Positions 35,317-44,283 of a stretch of 64,000 bases of DNA are shown in pieces. This stretch comes from Acidimicrobiia bacterium. GTDB lineage: Bacteria > Actinomycetota > Acidimicrobiia > Acidimicrobiales > Poriferisodalaceae. Location of the stretch: contig JAJEBN010000084.1 in NCBI GenBank assembly GCA_022822525.1, positions 23,922 to 87,921 on the forward strand, written 5' to 3'. The notes beneath the pieces were generated by a model. It saw only the letters and a list, made by a program, of their open reading frames with translations. It was not told the origin of the DNA and searched no databases. Position numbers and translations under genes: made by a program. How positions within the stretch are numbered: the stretch's first letter is position 1; each line of letters opens with the position of its first letter.

Positions 35317-36681
35317 TCACACGCCCGACAGCGCGACATCGTCGACGACCAGCGGGGGCATCGACCTTCCCCCGGCAAGCGGCTCGGCGGTCGCGCCGAT
35401 ACCGCAGATCCCGAGCAGCATCCGTTGAAGCGTGGAGGCGATCGTGGCCTCCCGGAACGGCTCCGCCAACTCGCCGCCCGCGATGCGATGGCCCCACGCT
35501 CCCACCGAGAAATCGCCGCTCGTCGGATTGACGCCGCTGTGCAGTCCGCTGACACCACGCACCAGCACGCCATTGCCGATTGACGCATTCAGCATGTCGT
35601 TGTCGGTGTCCCCGGTGCCGACGACCGGGGCATGGATTCCCACGGCGGGAACCGATCGGGTGCCGCGCACGGCCGAGCCGGTGGATGATGTGTTTGATCG
35701 GCGGGCGGTGTATGCGTTGTGCAGGAAGCCGCCGAGCACACCTGCGGAGATCAGTGCGTTGCGACGGGCTGCGAGTCCTTCGCCGTCGAAGTTGGCGGCG
35801 CCCAGGGTCGCAGGGTCGGTCGGGTCGTCGATCAGGTTCAATCGCTCGTCGGCGATCTGAGAGCCCACGCGGTCCGCGAACGGCGATCTCCCCTTGAGCA
35901 CGCTGTCCGCAGCGAGCACGCTCGCGACCACGCTGATGAAGGCGGCTGCGACCGACGGGGCGAGCACCACCGTCAGTCGTTCGCTGGGCGGCTTGGTCGC
36001 CCCGAGCTGTCCGGTGGCCAGCGCTGTCGACTCTGTGACGACGCGATCGACATCGAGCTCGTCGGGCCGCCGGGCAGCATCGCCGGCATAGCCGATCTGT
36101 GTCTCATCGCCGCCGGTGGCGAGCGGCTGGGCGCCGATCGAGCAGCTTCCCGTCGAGGTCTGCACGCAGATGCCGGTGCTGGACGCCAGCGCCGATTGCG
36201 ACCAACCGTCGCTCCAAGCAGACACACGCACCCCGGAGATGCGGGGATCAGCATCGAGGCAGCGGCGCTCGAGATCGATGGCGGCGGCGATCTTGTCTGC
36301 ATCGGGGATGCTGAGGACCGACGGATCGCCCAAGTCCAGCCCGGGCGGCTCAACACCGTCGGGCTCGGCCAGGCGCTGGTGCGGGTCCGACTCGCCGAAA
36401 GCGACGTTGCGGCGCGCTGCTTCCAGCGTGTCGGACACCACGTCAGGATCGAGCGAGCCCGCGGACGCGAATCCCTGGCGACCGTCCTCGAGGACTCGGA
36501 CGCCGATTGCCGCGGTCACACCCGAGCGCAGCGATTCCACCTCGCCGTTGTATGCGCGCACCGTGGTGGATCGTCCCGTCGAGACGCACACCTCGATCTG
36601 CTCTCTCCCGGCGGCTCGCTCGCACACCTGCTGCGCCATCTGGGCCAGCTCGTCGGTGTCGTACTGGCGGCGCTCGCTCAC
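35317..36681 (-). CDS. TldE/PmbA-family metalloprotease regulatory subunit
   Basis: The 454-residue PmbA/TldE homologue shows VRAYNGEVESLRSGVTAAIGVRVL, RLTVVLAPSVAAAFISVVASVL, LINDDPTDPATLG-type and FDGEGLAARRNALISAGVL, and GNGVLVRGVSGLHSGVNPTSGDFSVG. As in the E. coli subunit it lacks the HExxxH zinc motif, which is on the TldD partner. TldD/TldE form a hollow heterodimer that trims unfolded peptides and matures some peptide antibiotics and antitoxins. The GTG start at 36681 overlaps the tldD stop by four bases. Confidence 0.92.
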   Translation of the reverse strand: MSERRQYDTDELAQMAQQVCERAAGREQIEVCVSTGRSTTVRAYNGEVESLRSGVTAAIGVRVLEDGRQGFASAGSLDPDVVSDTLEAARRNVAFGESDPHQRLAEPDGVEPPGLDLGDPSVLSIPDADKIAAAIDLERRCLDADPRISGVRVSAWSDGWSQSALASSTGICVQTSTGSCSIGAQPLATGGDETQIGYAGDAARRPDELDVDRVVTESTALATGQLGATKPPSERLTVVLAPSVAAAFISVVASVLAADSVLKGRSPFADRVGSQIADERLNLIDDPTDPATLGAANFDGEGLAARRNALISAGVLGGFLHNAYTARRSNTSSTGSAVRGTRSVPAVGIHAPVVGTGDTDNDMLNASIGNGVLVRGVSGLHSGVNPTSGDFSVGAWGHRIAGGELAEPFREATIASTLQRMLLGICGIGATAEPLAGGRSMPPLVVDDVALSGV

Positions 36682-38123
36682 GCGGCGGTGCCCCCGACGG
36701 TGAGCGCCCGTACCCGCAGGGTGGGCTGGCCGTCGCCGACGGGAACGCCCTGGCCGTCCTTGCCGCAGGTGCCGGGGTGCCCCATCGCGAAGTCATTTCC
36801 GATGGCGTCGATGTCGAGGAGCACCTGGGGGCCGTTGCCGATCAGGTTGCCCTCGCGCAGCGGCTCGGTGATCTCGCCGTCCTCGATGAGGTAGGCCTCG
36901 GTCATTCCGAATACGAAGTCGCCGGTCGCCGTGTTCACCTGACCGCCGCCGAGATGTGCCACGTACACACCCCAGGGCGTGTCGGCGATGATGTCGTCGG
37001 GGTCGAGGTCACCGTTCGTGACAAAGGTATTGGTCATGCGGACCATCGGCAGGTGCGTGTAGCTCTGGCGGCGACCGTTGCCGGACGGCGCTCGCCCGTC
37101 ATCCCGGCTACGCAGCCAATCCCACATGTAGTCGGTCAGCACGCCGTCGGAGATCAGCACGTTCCGCTGTGTGGGATGGCCCTCGTCATCGATGCGCAGC
37201 GCGCCCCACTCGGGCCCCATCGTGCCGTCATCCACCAGCGTCACGCCCTCGGCGGCCACCTGAGTGCCCACCCGGTCTCGAAACACCGACGCGCCCTTGC
37301 GCACCAGGTCTGCTTCGAGCCCGTGGCCGCAGGCCTCGTGAAACAGCACTCCTCCGCCGCCTCGGGCGATCACCACCGGGACCTCGCCGCTGGGCGCCGG
37401 GCGGGCGGCCAGCTTGGTGACGGCGCGATGGGCCGCACGCTGGGCCAGCTCGGCTGGGTCGTAGTCGTCGAACAGCTCCCACCCGACCGTGTAGCCGACG
37501 GTCTCTCGGCCGGTCTGCAGGCCGCCGTCCCCGCTCGCCACGCAGCTCACCGAGAACAGGGTGCGGACCTGGTCGTCAGCCGCGCAGACGCCATTGGTGT
37601 TCGCCACCAGGATCCGGCGGCGGCTGTCGCCGTAACGAGCGGTGACCTGGGTGATGGCCTCGTGGGTGGAGCGTGCGGCATCGTCGGCCGCCCGCAGCAG
37701 CGCCACCTTGGCATCCGCGCCGACGGACTCCGGGAGCACCTCGACGCCAGGTACCGCAGTGCCCGAGCCGCGGAACGACTCCATGTCCACTGTCCCGCCG
37801 ACCTGCGAGCGGGTCGCCACCGCCGCTGCCGTCCGTGCAGCATCCGCGAGTCCTTCGGGCGTCATGTCCGACGTGTGCGCGTAGCCCGTCACCTCGCCGG
37901 AGGTGACCCGGATACCGACACCGCGGTCCCGACCCGAGTTCATCTCCTCAACACGTCCCTCGTCGAACAGCACGCCAGTCGAGGTTCGATCCTCCGCGAA
38001 CAGCTCAGCCCATTCCCCGCCGGCACGCAGGGCCTCCCTCAACGTCGCGTCGACAACTTCAAGGTCGACGAGCGTCGATGCCTCGGCACCGTCGGGAGCA
38101 ATTGTGGGCGTCATAGGAGTCAT
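36678..38123 (-). CDS. tldD: TldD-family zinc metalloprotease subunit
   Basis: In this 481-residue catalytic subunit, the zinc motif is VLFHEACGHGLEADLVRKGAS (HExxxH near residue 265). YVGWEL-like middle strands, TFVTNGDLDPDDIIADTPWGVYV and the C-terminal MGHPGTCGKDGQGVPVG are typical of TldD. The start may be the ATG at 38123 or one three codons later. It is the first gene of a tldD-tldE-PHP-uppP series with very short spacing. The 189-base gap to the divergent ybhN-like gene shows no recognisable element apart from a short Gly/Ala frame, which I do not call. Confidence 0.93.
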   Translation of the reverse strand: MTPMTPTIAPDGAEASTLVDLEVVDATLREALRAGGEWAELFAEDRTSTGVLFDEGRVEEMNSGRDRGVGIRVTSGEVTGYAHTSDMTPEGLADAARTAAAVATRSQVGGTVDMESFRGSGTAVPGVEVLPESVGADAKVALLRAADDAARSTHEAITQVTARYGDSRRRILVANTNGVCAADDQVRTLFSVSCVASGDGGLQTGRETVGYTVGWELFDDYDPAELAQRAAHRAVTKLAARPAPSGEVPVVIARGGGGVLFHEACGHGLEADLVRKGASVFRDRVGTQVAAEGVTLVDDGTMGPEWGALRIDDEGHPTQRNVLISDGVLTDYMWDWLRSRDDGRAPSGNGRRQSYTHLPMVRMTNTFVTNGDLDPDDIIADTPWGVYVAHLGGGQVNTATGDFVFGMTEAYLIEDGEITEPLREGNLIGNGPQVLLDIDAIGNDFAMGHPGTCGKDGQGVPVGDGQPTLRVRALTVGGTAA

Positions 38124-38312
38124 CAGGTGCGCTGTCGTCGTGGTATCGCTGCGGGGATCTCCGAAGCGTCGGCGAGACGCGCGTCAGCGAATCATGTCCC
38201 GCAGTGCGGCCACACTATTGTGCGAAGCCACGTGAGACGCTTCGGGATGGAAGTGGGCAGCGGCGCTGCATCCGGTGCCGCACTGGGCGGGCTCGGTGGG
38301 AGTGCCGCCTGA

Positions 38313-39293
38313 ATGCGCATACCGCACAGCCTCGTCACGGTGCTCCGCGTCGGCGTGAGCGCAGGCCTCTTGGCGCTGCTGCTCATCATCAGCCGTGACG
38401 AACTCTCCGCTCTCAACCTCGACTCCAAGAGAGCGGCGGCTGCCTGGCTGGTGGCAGGGTCGCTGGCAATCGCCGCTGCCTTCGTCACCGCTTCAGCGCG
38501 TTGGTGGCAGGTAGCCGACACGCTCGACGTCAAGGTGTCGGGCCGATCGATGCTGTCGATCTACCTGGCTGCCCAATTCGTCGGCAACTTCCTGCCCACC
38601 ACCATCGGCGGAGACGTGCTGCGCGTCAACCGGCTGGGCCGTCTGTGCGGCAGCGAGGCCAATGCGTTCGCAACGGTGATCATCGAACGCCTCACCGGTT
38701 GGGTTGTGCTCCCGCTGCTGACGGTCGCAGCGCTGGCGTCTCAGCCAAGTCTGCTCACGCACTCGGGGGGTCAGATCGCAGGCGGACTGGCGCTGGGGAC
38801 TCTCGCGGTGCTGGCATTCATTGTCTGGATTGCGGAGCACCCACGCGGACTGGGTCGACTTGCCGGCGGAAGCCGCATTCGAGACGCATTGGGTGCCGTT
38901 CACACCGGTTTGAGCGTGTACCGGCGGCATCCGCGAGCGGCCCGACGGTTGCTGGGCGTCGGAATCGCCTACCAAGTCCTCCTCGTGGCGGCGACAGCGC
39001 TGATCGGAGCGGCGATCGGGGCCGACCCCGGTCTGCGTGCATGGTTGGCGTTCGCGCCGATGGTGTTGATCGTCCAGCTCATGCCCTTCACGATCGGGGG
39101 CCTCGGCGTGCGCGAGGGCGCGCTGGTGCTGTTCCTCGACGCCCACGGTGTGAACGAGGGCGAAGCCGTGCTGCTGGGCCTGCTGCTGTACGCGCTGACG
39201 CTGCTGGTGAGCCTCGCCGGCGCCCCCACGCTGGCGCTCGGCGGGCGTCGCAGGCGCGACAAGGTGCCCGCCGAGGTCCCACTCGGACCCTGA
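38313..39293 (+). CDS. YbhN/LPG-synthase-type membrane protein (putative lipid flippase)
   Basis: The 326-residue protein has about eight membrane helices and matches the lysylphosphatidylglycerol-synthase N-terminal / UPF0104 family. Marks are RWWQVADTLDVKVS, LAAQFVGNFLPTTIGGDVLRVNRLGR, ATVIIERLTGWVVLPLL and MPFTIGGLGVREGALVLFL. Only the membrane part is present; the cytosolic synthase domain is missing, as in AglD/YbhN-like proteins thought to move lipid-linked molecules. The substrate is unknown. It lies 16 bases before dxs, suggesting co-transcription, perhaps with isoprenoid-lipid handling. Confidence 0.85.
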   Translation: MRIPHSLVTVLRVGVSAGLLALLLIISRDELSALNLDSKRAAAAWLVAGSLAIAAAFVTASARWWQVADTLDVKVSGRSMLSIYLAAQFVGNFLPTTIGGDVLRVNRLGRLCGSEANAFATVIIERLTGWVVLPLLTVAALASQPSLLTHSGGQIAGGLALGTLAVLAFIVWIAEHPRGLGRLAGGSRIRDALGAVHTGLSVYRRHPRAARRLLGVGIAYQVLLVAATALIGAAIGADPGLRAWLAFAPMVLIVQLMPFTIGGLGVREGALVLFLDAHGVNEGEAVLLGLLLYALTLLVSLAGAPTLALGGRRRRDKVPAEVPLGP

Positions 39294-39309
39294 GTACCCT
39301 GAACCACCA

Positions 39310-41289
39310 ATGCACCTCGCCAAGCTCACCAGTCCGGCTGACCTGCGAGCGCTCAGCCCCGCGCAGCTCGACGAGCTCTGCGCAGAGATTCGGCACTTCA
39401 TCGTGCAGGCCGTCTCACGCACCGGTGGACATCTGGGATCGAATCTCGGAGCGGTCGAACTCACGGTGGCGCTGCATCGGGTATTCGAGTCCCCGCGAGA
39501 TGTCATCGTCTGGGACACCGGCCATCAGGCCTACGTTCACAAGCTCATCACGGGTCGCCGGGAGGGCTTCGAGCGTCTCCGCCAGCGCCACGGCTTGTCG
39601 GGGTACCCCAGCACCGCCGAATCGCCCCACGACTTCGTCGAGAACAGCCACGCCTCTACCTCACTGAGCTGGGCGTCGGGCCTCGCGGCGGGCTTCGAGC
39701 TGACCGGCAACGAGCACCGTCGCGTCGTCGCGGTCATCGGGGACGGCTCGATGACCGGCGGGATGGCCTTTGAGGCGCTGAACAACCTCGGCCACTACGC
39801 CCAGCGTGCGCTCATCGTGCTCAACGACAACGGACGCTCATACGCCCCGACCGTCAGCCGGCTCTCGGCCGCGGTGTCACGGCTGCGCCGATCGCCTCAC
39901 TACGTGCAGGGCCGGCGGGCAGTGGACCATCTGCTCGAGCGCGTGCCCCTGGGCGACGGCGTCAGGCGGGGGCTCGACAGCGCTGCGGCGGCCATGCGTG
40001 AGATGTGGGAGCCGCCGGCGTTCTTCGAGACGCTCGGCGTGCGCTACCTCGGACCCTTCGACGGTCATGACATCGAAGCCATGGAGTCGGCGTTTCGCGA
40101 CGCGGCCGCCTACTCCGGGGGCCCGGTCGTCGTCCATGTGGTGACCCAGAAGGGTCGCGGCTACGCACCCGCCGAGCACGACACCGAAAAGCACCTGCAC
40201 GACATCGGGCTCTTCGACCCTGCCACGGGCGCCTCGCCGGTGCCCACCCCCGCCGCGCAGCCCCCAGCAGCGCCTGCGCCCGTACCGAGCGAGCCGGCAA
40301 CGGCCAAGACGCCGGCTGCGCCCGATGAGCCGGTCTTGCGCGACTACACGGCCACATTCACCGAGACTCTCATCGCGGCGGCCCGGCATCGCAGCGACAT
40401 CGTGGCGATCACCGCTGCCATGGGCGGCTCCACCGGCCTCTTGCCGTTCCAGCGCGAATTCCCCGAGCGCTTCTATGACGTGGGCATCGCCGAACAGCAC
40501 GCGCTGACCTCAGCTGCAGGCATGGCGCGTGCAGGTCTGCGACCGGTCGTCGCGGTGTATTCGACCTTCATGGCTCGCGCCTTCGACCAGGCCCTCTACG
40601 ACATCGGGCTGCATCGCTTGCCGGTCATTCTCTGCATCGACCGGGCGGGCATCACGGGCCCCGACGGCGCTTCTCACCACGGCGTCTACGACATTGCCAT
40701 GCTGACGCGCATCCCCGACGCGACGGTGTTCGCTCCGTCATCGCCCGACGAACTGCCGGTCGCGTTCGGCCACGCGCTCGAGATCACCGACGGACCGGTC
40801 GTGATTCGCTGGCCACGGGGCAAGGGCGCACTTGCACGTCCCATCGGGTCGCTCCCGACATCTCCCCACAGCATGCGACCGCAGGCTCGCCAGCACCGGA
40901 CGGGCTCCGATGCCTGCGTGCTCGCGGCCGGGCAGACCCTCAGAGCTGCCGCGGAGGCAGCCGAGCTGCTCAGCTGTGAGGGCATCGAGATCTCGCTGTG
41001 GGATCCACGGATGCTCAAACCGTTGGACCGAGCCATGATCCTCGATGCCGCCTCGCACCCGCTCGTCGTCACCGTCGAGGACGGCGTACGAGTCGGCGGC
41101 TTCGGCAGCACGGTCAGCGATGCGCTGCAGCAGCTTGACGTGCCGAGCGTGCCCCGCATCAGCCAGCTCGGCACGCCCGATGCGTACCTTCCGCATGGGA
41201 GTGCCGCCGAGCTCGCAGCCGAGCTCGGCCTTGACGCCAAGGGCATCGCCGCGTCGGTGAGCAAGACGCTCGCCCGGATGACCTCCTGA
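39310..41289 (+). CDS. dxs: 1-deoxy-D-xylulose-5-phosphate synthase
   Basis: The 659-residue thiamine-diphosphate enzyme opens the MEP isoprenoid pathway from pyruvate and glyceraldehyde 3-phosphate. Motifs are RTGGHLGSNLGAVELTVAL, WDTGHQAYVHKLITGR, the ThDP motif GDGSMTGGMAFEALN, GRGYAPAE, and in the transketolase pyrimidine domain FYDVGIAEQHALTSAAGMA, with RWPRGKGA later. A Pro/Ala-rich linker (residues about 308-340) makes it slightly longer than most Dxs. The start is ATG at 39310. It ends before a strong palindrome that separates it from the convergent thiolase. It works with ispE of the same window. Confidence 0.97.
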   Translation: MHLAKLTSPADLRALSPAQLDELCAEIRHFIVQAVSRTGGHLGSNLGAVELTVALHRVFESPRDVIVWDTGHQAYVHKLITGRREGFERLRQRHGLSGYPSTAESPHDFVENSHASTSLSWASGLAAGFELTGNEHRRVVAVIGDGSMTGGMAFEALNNLGHYAQRALIVLNDNGRSYAPTVSRLSAAVSRLRRSPHYVQGRRAVDHLLERVPLGDGVRRGLDSAAAAMREMWEPPAFFETLGVRYLGPFDGHDIEAMESAFRDAAAYSGGPVVVHVVTQKGRGYAPAEHDTEKHLHDIGLFDPATGASPVPTPAAQPPAAPAPVPSEPATAKTPAAPDEPVLRDYTATFTETLIAAARHRSDIVAITAAMGGSTGLLPFQREFPERFYDVGIAEQHALTSAAGMARAGLRPVVAVYSTFMARAFDQALYDIGLHRLPVILCIDRAGITGPDGASHHGVYDIAMLTRIPDATVFAPSSPDELPVAFGHALEITDGPVVIRWPRGKGALARPIGSLPTSPHSMRPQARQHRTGSDACVLAAGQTLRAAAEAAELLSCEGIEISLWDPRMLKPLDRAMILDAASHPLVVTVEDGVRVGGFGSTVSDALQQLDVPSVPRISQLGTPDAYLPHGSAAELAAELGLDAKGIAASVSKTLARMTS

Positions 41290-41346
41290 TCCTTCGCCGA
41301 CGCAGGCAGCAGCAACGCCAGCACCAGCGGGAACCGGAGACGCGCA

Positions 41347-41374
41347 ACGGCCCGGGGCAGCTGCCCCGGGCCGT
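41347..41374. terminator. 28-base perfect palindrome between convergent genes
   Basis: Each strand reads the 14-base half ACGGCCCGGGGCAG followed directly by its exact complement CTGCCCCGGGCCGT. It is centred 72 bases after dxs and 97 bases after the convergent thiolase stop. It is suited to a bidirectional terminator; no T-run follows on either side. Confidence 0.6.
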
Positions 41375-41389
41375 CAGACGTTGTGTGTT

Positions 41390-41445
41390 CCGCGCCGCAG
41401 CTCTGCTGCGGGCATCAGACTCCGCGCCGCAGCTCTGCTGCGGGC
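41390..41445. repeat. Duplicated 24-base hairpin element
   Basis: Two identical 24-base copies, at 41390-41413 and 41422-41445, are 32 bases apart. Each contains the 17-base inverted repeat CCGCAGC-TCT-GCTGCGG (41395-41411 and 41427-41443). They lie just 3' of the thiolase gene. The stem is identical to that in the 20038-20114 repeat. Confidence 0.85.
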
Positions 41446-41456
41446 GTTGAGTACGA

Positions 41457-42659
41457 CTAACCCAGCTCGGAACCGACGACTGAGACGAAGCTCACCGCAG
41501 CGCCCGGCTGGCCGCCGAGGTTGTGCGTGAGGCCCAGCGTCTTGCCCTGCTCGGTGACCGAGGGGATCTGCCGCTCCGGCGGAGCCTGACCGCGCAGCTG
41601 CAGCCAGCACTCGAAGAGCATCCGCAGGCCGGATGCTCCGATCGGATGGCCGAAGCTCTTCAGACCGCCGTCAGGGTTGACTGGGAGGTCGCCGTCGAGG
41701 TCGAACGTGCCGGCCATGGCTTCCTTCCAGCCCAAGCCGCGCTCGGCGAATCCGAGGTCCTCCATGAGCACCAGCTCGGTCGGCGTGAAGCAGTCGTGCA
41801 CCTCGGCCATCGCAATCTGCGAACGGGGGTCGGTGATGCCAGCCTGCTTGTAGGCCTCGGCCGCCGATGCCACGACCTCGCGGAACGTCGTGTAGTCGTA
41901 GGTGCTGTCGAGGGCACCGGTCGCCGGACCCGAGGCGAAGCTGAGCGCCTTGATGTACAGCGGGTTGTCGCAGTACTTGTGGGCGTCCTCAGCCCGCACC
42001 AGCACCGCAGCAGCCGAGCCGTCGCTGACGCCCGAGCAGTCGAAGATACCGAGCGGGCCAGCGATCAGGGGCGAGCCGGCGATGGTCTCCTTGGCGACTT
42101 CCTTGCGGAACTGCGCCCGGGGGTTGAGCGAGCCGTTGCGGTGGTTCTTCCACGCGATGCGGGTGAGAACCTCCTTCATGGTCTCTTCGTCCAGCCCGTA
42201 CTTGTGGGCGTAGGCCGGTGCCAGCAAGCTGAACGTGGCCGGTGCGGTGATCGTGGAATCGGTGCCGTCGCTGGGCGGGCGGGCACCCGTCAGACCCGAG
42301 TAGCCCGAGTCCTTCAGCTTCTCCACGCCGATCGCCATCACCATGTCGTAGGCACCCGAAGCGACTGCGTATGCAGCGTTTCGGAATGCCTCAGAACCGG
42401 TGGCACACATGTTCTCGAGCCGGGTGACCGGCTTGTAGTCGAGCTGCAGCGGCTTCGACAGCGTCAGGCCGGAAACGCCCGAACCCATCGTGCCGAGCCA
42501 GAAGGCGTCGATGTCGTCCTGGGTGACGCCCGCCGATGCGTACGCATCGTGCGCAGCGTCGGTGAGCATGTCATCGACGCTGCGATCCCAGTGCTCGCCG
42601 AACTGGGTGCAACCCATGCCGACGATCGCGACCTTGTCGCGAATGCCATGTGAACTCAT
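41457..42659 (-). CDS. SCP2-type thiolase / acetyl-CoA acetyltransferase
   Basis: The protein has 400 residues from the ATG at 42659 (MSSHGIRDKVAIVGMG); the upstream open frame lacks homology. The active site is complete: the nucleophile Cys in RLENMCATGSEAFRNA (about residue 90), His in EVHDCFTPTELVL, and GHPIGASGLRM. It lacks the C-terminal CxG Cys of ordinary biosynthetic thiolases, as in the SCP2/archaeal group. It probably cleaves or forms 3-oxoacyl-CoA. It follows the HMGS-OB fusion gene by 97 bases on the same strand. In Archaea, a thiolase, an HMG-CoA synthase and a DUF35 OB protein form one complex, which this pair recalls. Confidence 0.92.
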   Translation of the reverse strand: MSSHGIRDKVAIVGMGCTQFGEHWDRSVDDMLTDAAHDAYASAGVTQDDIDAFWLGTMGSGVSGLTLSKPLQLDYKPVTRLENMCATGSEAFRNAAYAVASGAYDMVMAIGVEKLKDSGYSGLTGARPPSDGTDSTITAPATFSLLAPAYAHKYGLDEETMKEVLTRIAWKNHRNGSLNPRAQFRKEVAKETIAGSPLIAGPLGIFDCSGVSDGSAAAVLVRAEDAHKYCDNPLYIKALSFASGPATGALDSTYDYTTFREVVASAAEAYKQAGITDPRSQIAMAEVHDCFTPTELVLMEDLGFAERGLGWKEAMAGTFDLDGDLPVNPDGGLKSFGHPIGASGLRMLFECWLQLRGQAPPERQIPSVTEQGKTLGLTHNLGGQPGAAVSFVSVVGSELG

Positions 42660-42756
42660 GTGTGCCTGCCTTGTGGTGGGTTGTGGGTACTTGACATTAT
42701 GGCCGCTGGCCACTGTGCTTGCCTGCCGCTGCTTGCGCAGCGCGAGCATTGCTGGG

Positions 42757-44157
42757 TCACCCTGCAGCCGGGCGAGCCTTCCAGAAGTAGTTGTGGATTC
42801 CTTCCGCGCTGTACAGGCGGCGGAACGTCATCTCGACTCGGTCGCCGATGCGAACCTCGTCAGGGTCGACGTCGGTCATCTCGGCCTGGAAGCGTCCGCC
42901 GCCGTCGTAGTCGATGACCACCGCAACCATGGGCGGCGACAGCGAGAACGCCAGTCGGTCCACCGTGAAGGTGGCAATCGTGGCGGGCACGTCAGCCATG
43001 CGGACGCGCTCCATGTCGTCAACGGCTCCGCCCTCCATCGACACGCGCATCGGCGGCAAATGGATGGCGCCCGAACTGCGGTCGCGTGAGCCGACGAATG
43101 CGTACTTCCAGTCTTCGGAGCGGAACGCGGGCGGCGCGCCGGGACGCTCCGGATCCGGACGGCGGGGCGGCTCGCGGTCGAGGAAACCGCGCCACGTCAG
43201 GAACTTGTTGTAGTCGAGCCCGTCGTTGCCCCGATTGATCTGGGAACGCACCGGCGCGTACGGCGCATGGTCGGCGATGGCGTCAGTCGTCCGCAACACA
43301 TCGGCCGTGGCACCGTCGGCGAGGTGGACCAGCAGGATCGTCTCGCCGGGCGCCGCCTCGTCGAGCACGGCCGCCAGCACGATTGCCGCATGCGCGGTGC
43401 CGGTGTTGCCGATCTCTCCGGTCAAGTCACCGACCAGCTTGTCGCCTGCAACCCGGGACAGGCCGCGCACCGCACGGGCGTGCAGACCCACGATCGCGAT
43501 CTTGTCGATGGCGTCGAGGCCGACACCGGCGTCGGCCAGCGCTCGCTCAATGGCATCGTTCGCGAGCGGCAGGTACACCTGCTCGCCGAACCGCTCCTCC
43601 CAGATGCGTGAGTACGCATCGCCCGGCTGTCGGTAGCGGTCGGTGAACTCAGCGGTCGCAACCGCCCCGCCGAGCCACTCGCACAGCACCGGTGACACTG
43701 AGTCATCGCCGAAGACGAAGGCGGCCGCCCCGTCGCCGCCGCCGGCCTCGTCGCCGCTGGTCGGGCGACCGGTGCGCAGATCAGCAGCGACCGCCAGGTT
43801 GGTGCCCCGGTTGGCCGCAGCGAGCGCCCAGATGGCTTCTGACGAACGCGGCGCGCCGCCGGCGTCGACCGCCCAGGAGGACTGGGGCAGGTCCAGCGCG
43901 GCATGAATGGCCGAGGCGTTCGTCTTGTCCATGTATGCAGGATTGGCTGTCGAGAAGAGCACCGAGTCGGGCACGATCTCGCTGCCGCGCAGCGCGTTGC
44001 GCGCGGCCTCGACGCCCATCGTGGTGGTGTCCTCGTCGTAGCTGGCCACGGCCCGGTGCCCGCGGCCGCCGCCCGAGCCCATCGCCGCGGTGATCTTGGA
44101 GCGGTCCAGCCGCCAATACGGCACGTACGCTCCGTAAGCAATAATCCCTCGTCCCAT
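42757..44157 (-). CDS. HMG-CoA synthase-like protein fused to a DUF35-type OB fold
   Basis: In the 466 residues, the first about 320 have the thiolase/KAS-III fold of archaeal-type HMG-CoA synthases: GIIAYGAYVPYWRL, SYDEDTTTMGVEAARNAL, DAGGAPRSSEAIWALAAANRG, GNTGTAHAAIVLAAVLDEA and NDGLDYNKFLTWRG. At the place of the catalytic Cys the sequence reads DAGGAP, so the nucleophile appears lost. The C-terminal part (about 350-466) resembles the DUF35 OB fold (VMTFRRLYS-like end, PPMVAVVIDYDGGGRF), but its zinc-ribbon Cys are also missing. It may be a scaffold or CoA-binding partner for the thiolase downstream. The function is inference. Confidence 0.78.
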   Translation of the reverse strand: MGRGIIAYGAYVPYWRLDRSKITAAMGSGGGRGHRAVASYDEDTTTMGVEAARNALRGSEIVPDSVLFSTANPAYMDKTNASAIHAALDLPQSSWAVDAGGAPRSSEAIWALAAANRGTNLAVAADLRTGRPTSGDEAGGGDGAAAFVFGDDSVSPVLCEWLGGAVATAEFTDRYRQPGDAYSRIWEERFGEQVYLPLANDAIERALADAGVGLDAIDKIAIVGLHARAVRGLSRVAGDKLVGDLTGEIGNTGTAHAAIVLAAVLDEAAPGETILLVHLADGATADVLRTTDAIADHAPYAPVRSQINRGNDGLDYNKFLTWRGFLDREPPRRPDPERPGAPPAFRSEDWKYAFVGSRDRSSGAIHLPPMRVSMEGGAVDDMERVRMADVPATIATFTVDRLAFSLSPPMVAVVIDYDGGGRFQAEMTDVDPDEVRIGDRVEMTFRRLYSAEGIHNYFWKARPAAG

Positions 44158-44283
44158 TGTCGGTTCTCCCGTCGCTGCGGTTGCAATCGTCGCCGTCGTC
44201 CCCGACCCTCGAGCGGTCGGGTCGGCTGTCCCCGGCGCACACCGGCCAGCGCAGGAGCCTACGGCGTGGAGCGGGCGTGTCGC

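Noticed and set aside
38247..38312. A 21-residue Gly/Ala frame abutting the ybhN-like start
   Set aside because: There is no ribosome binding site, low complexity and no recognisable family; the start overlap alone is not enough.
41347..41445. Insertion-sequence remnant bounded by inverted repeats
   Set aside because: There is no transposase fragment or target duplication; palindrome and repeated hairpins are better explained as terminator-like elements.
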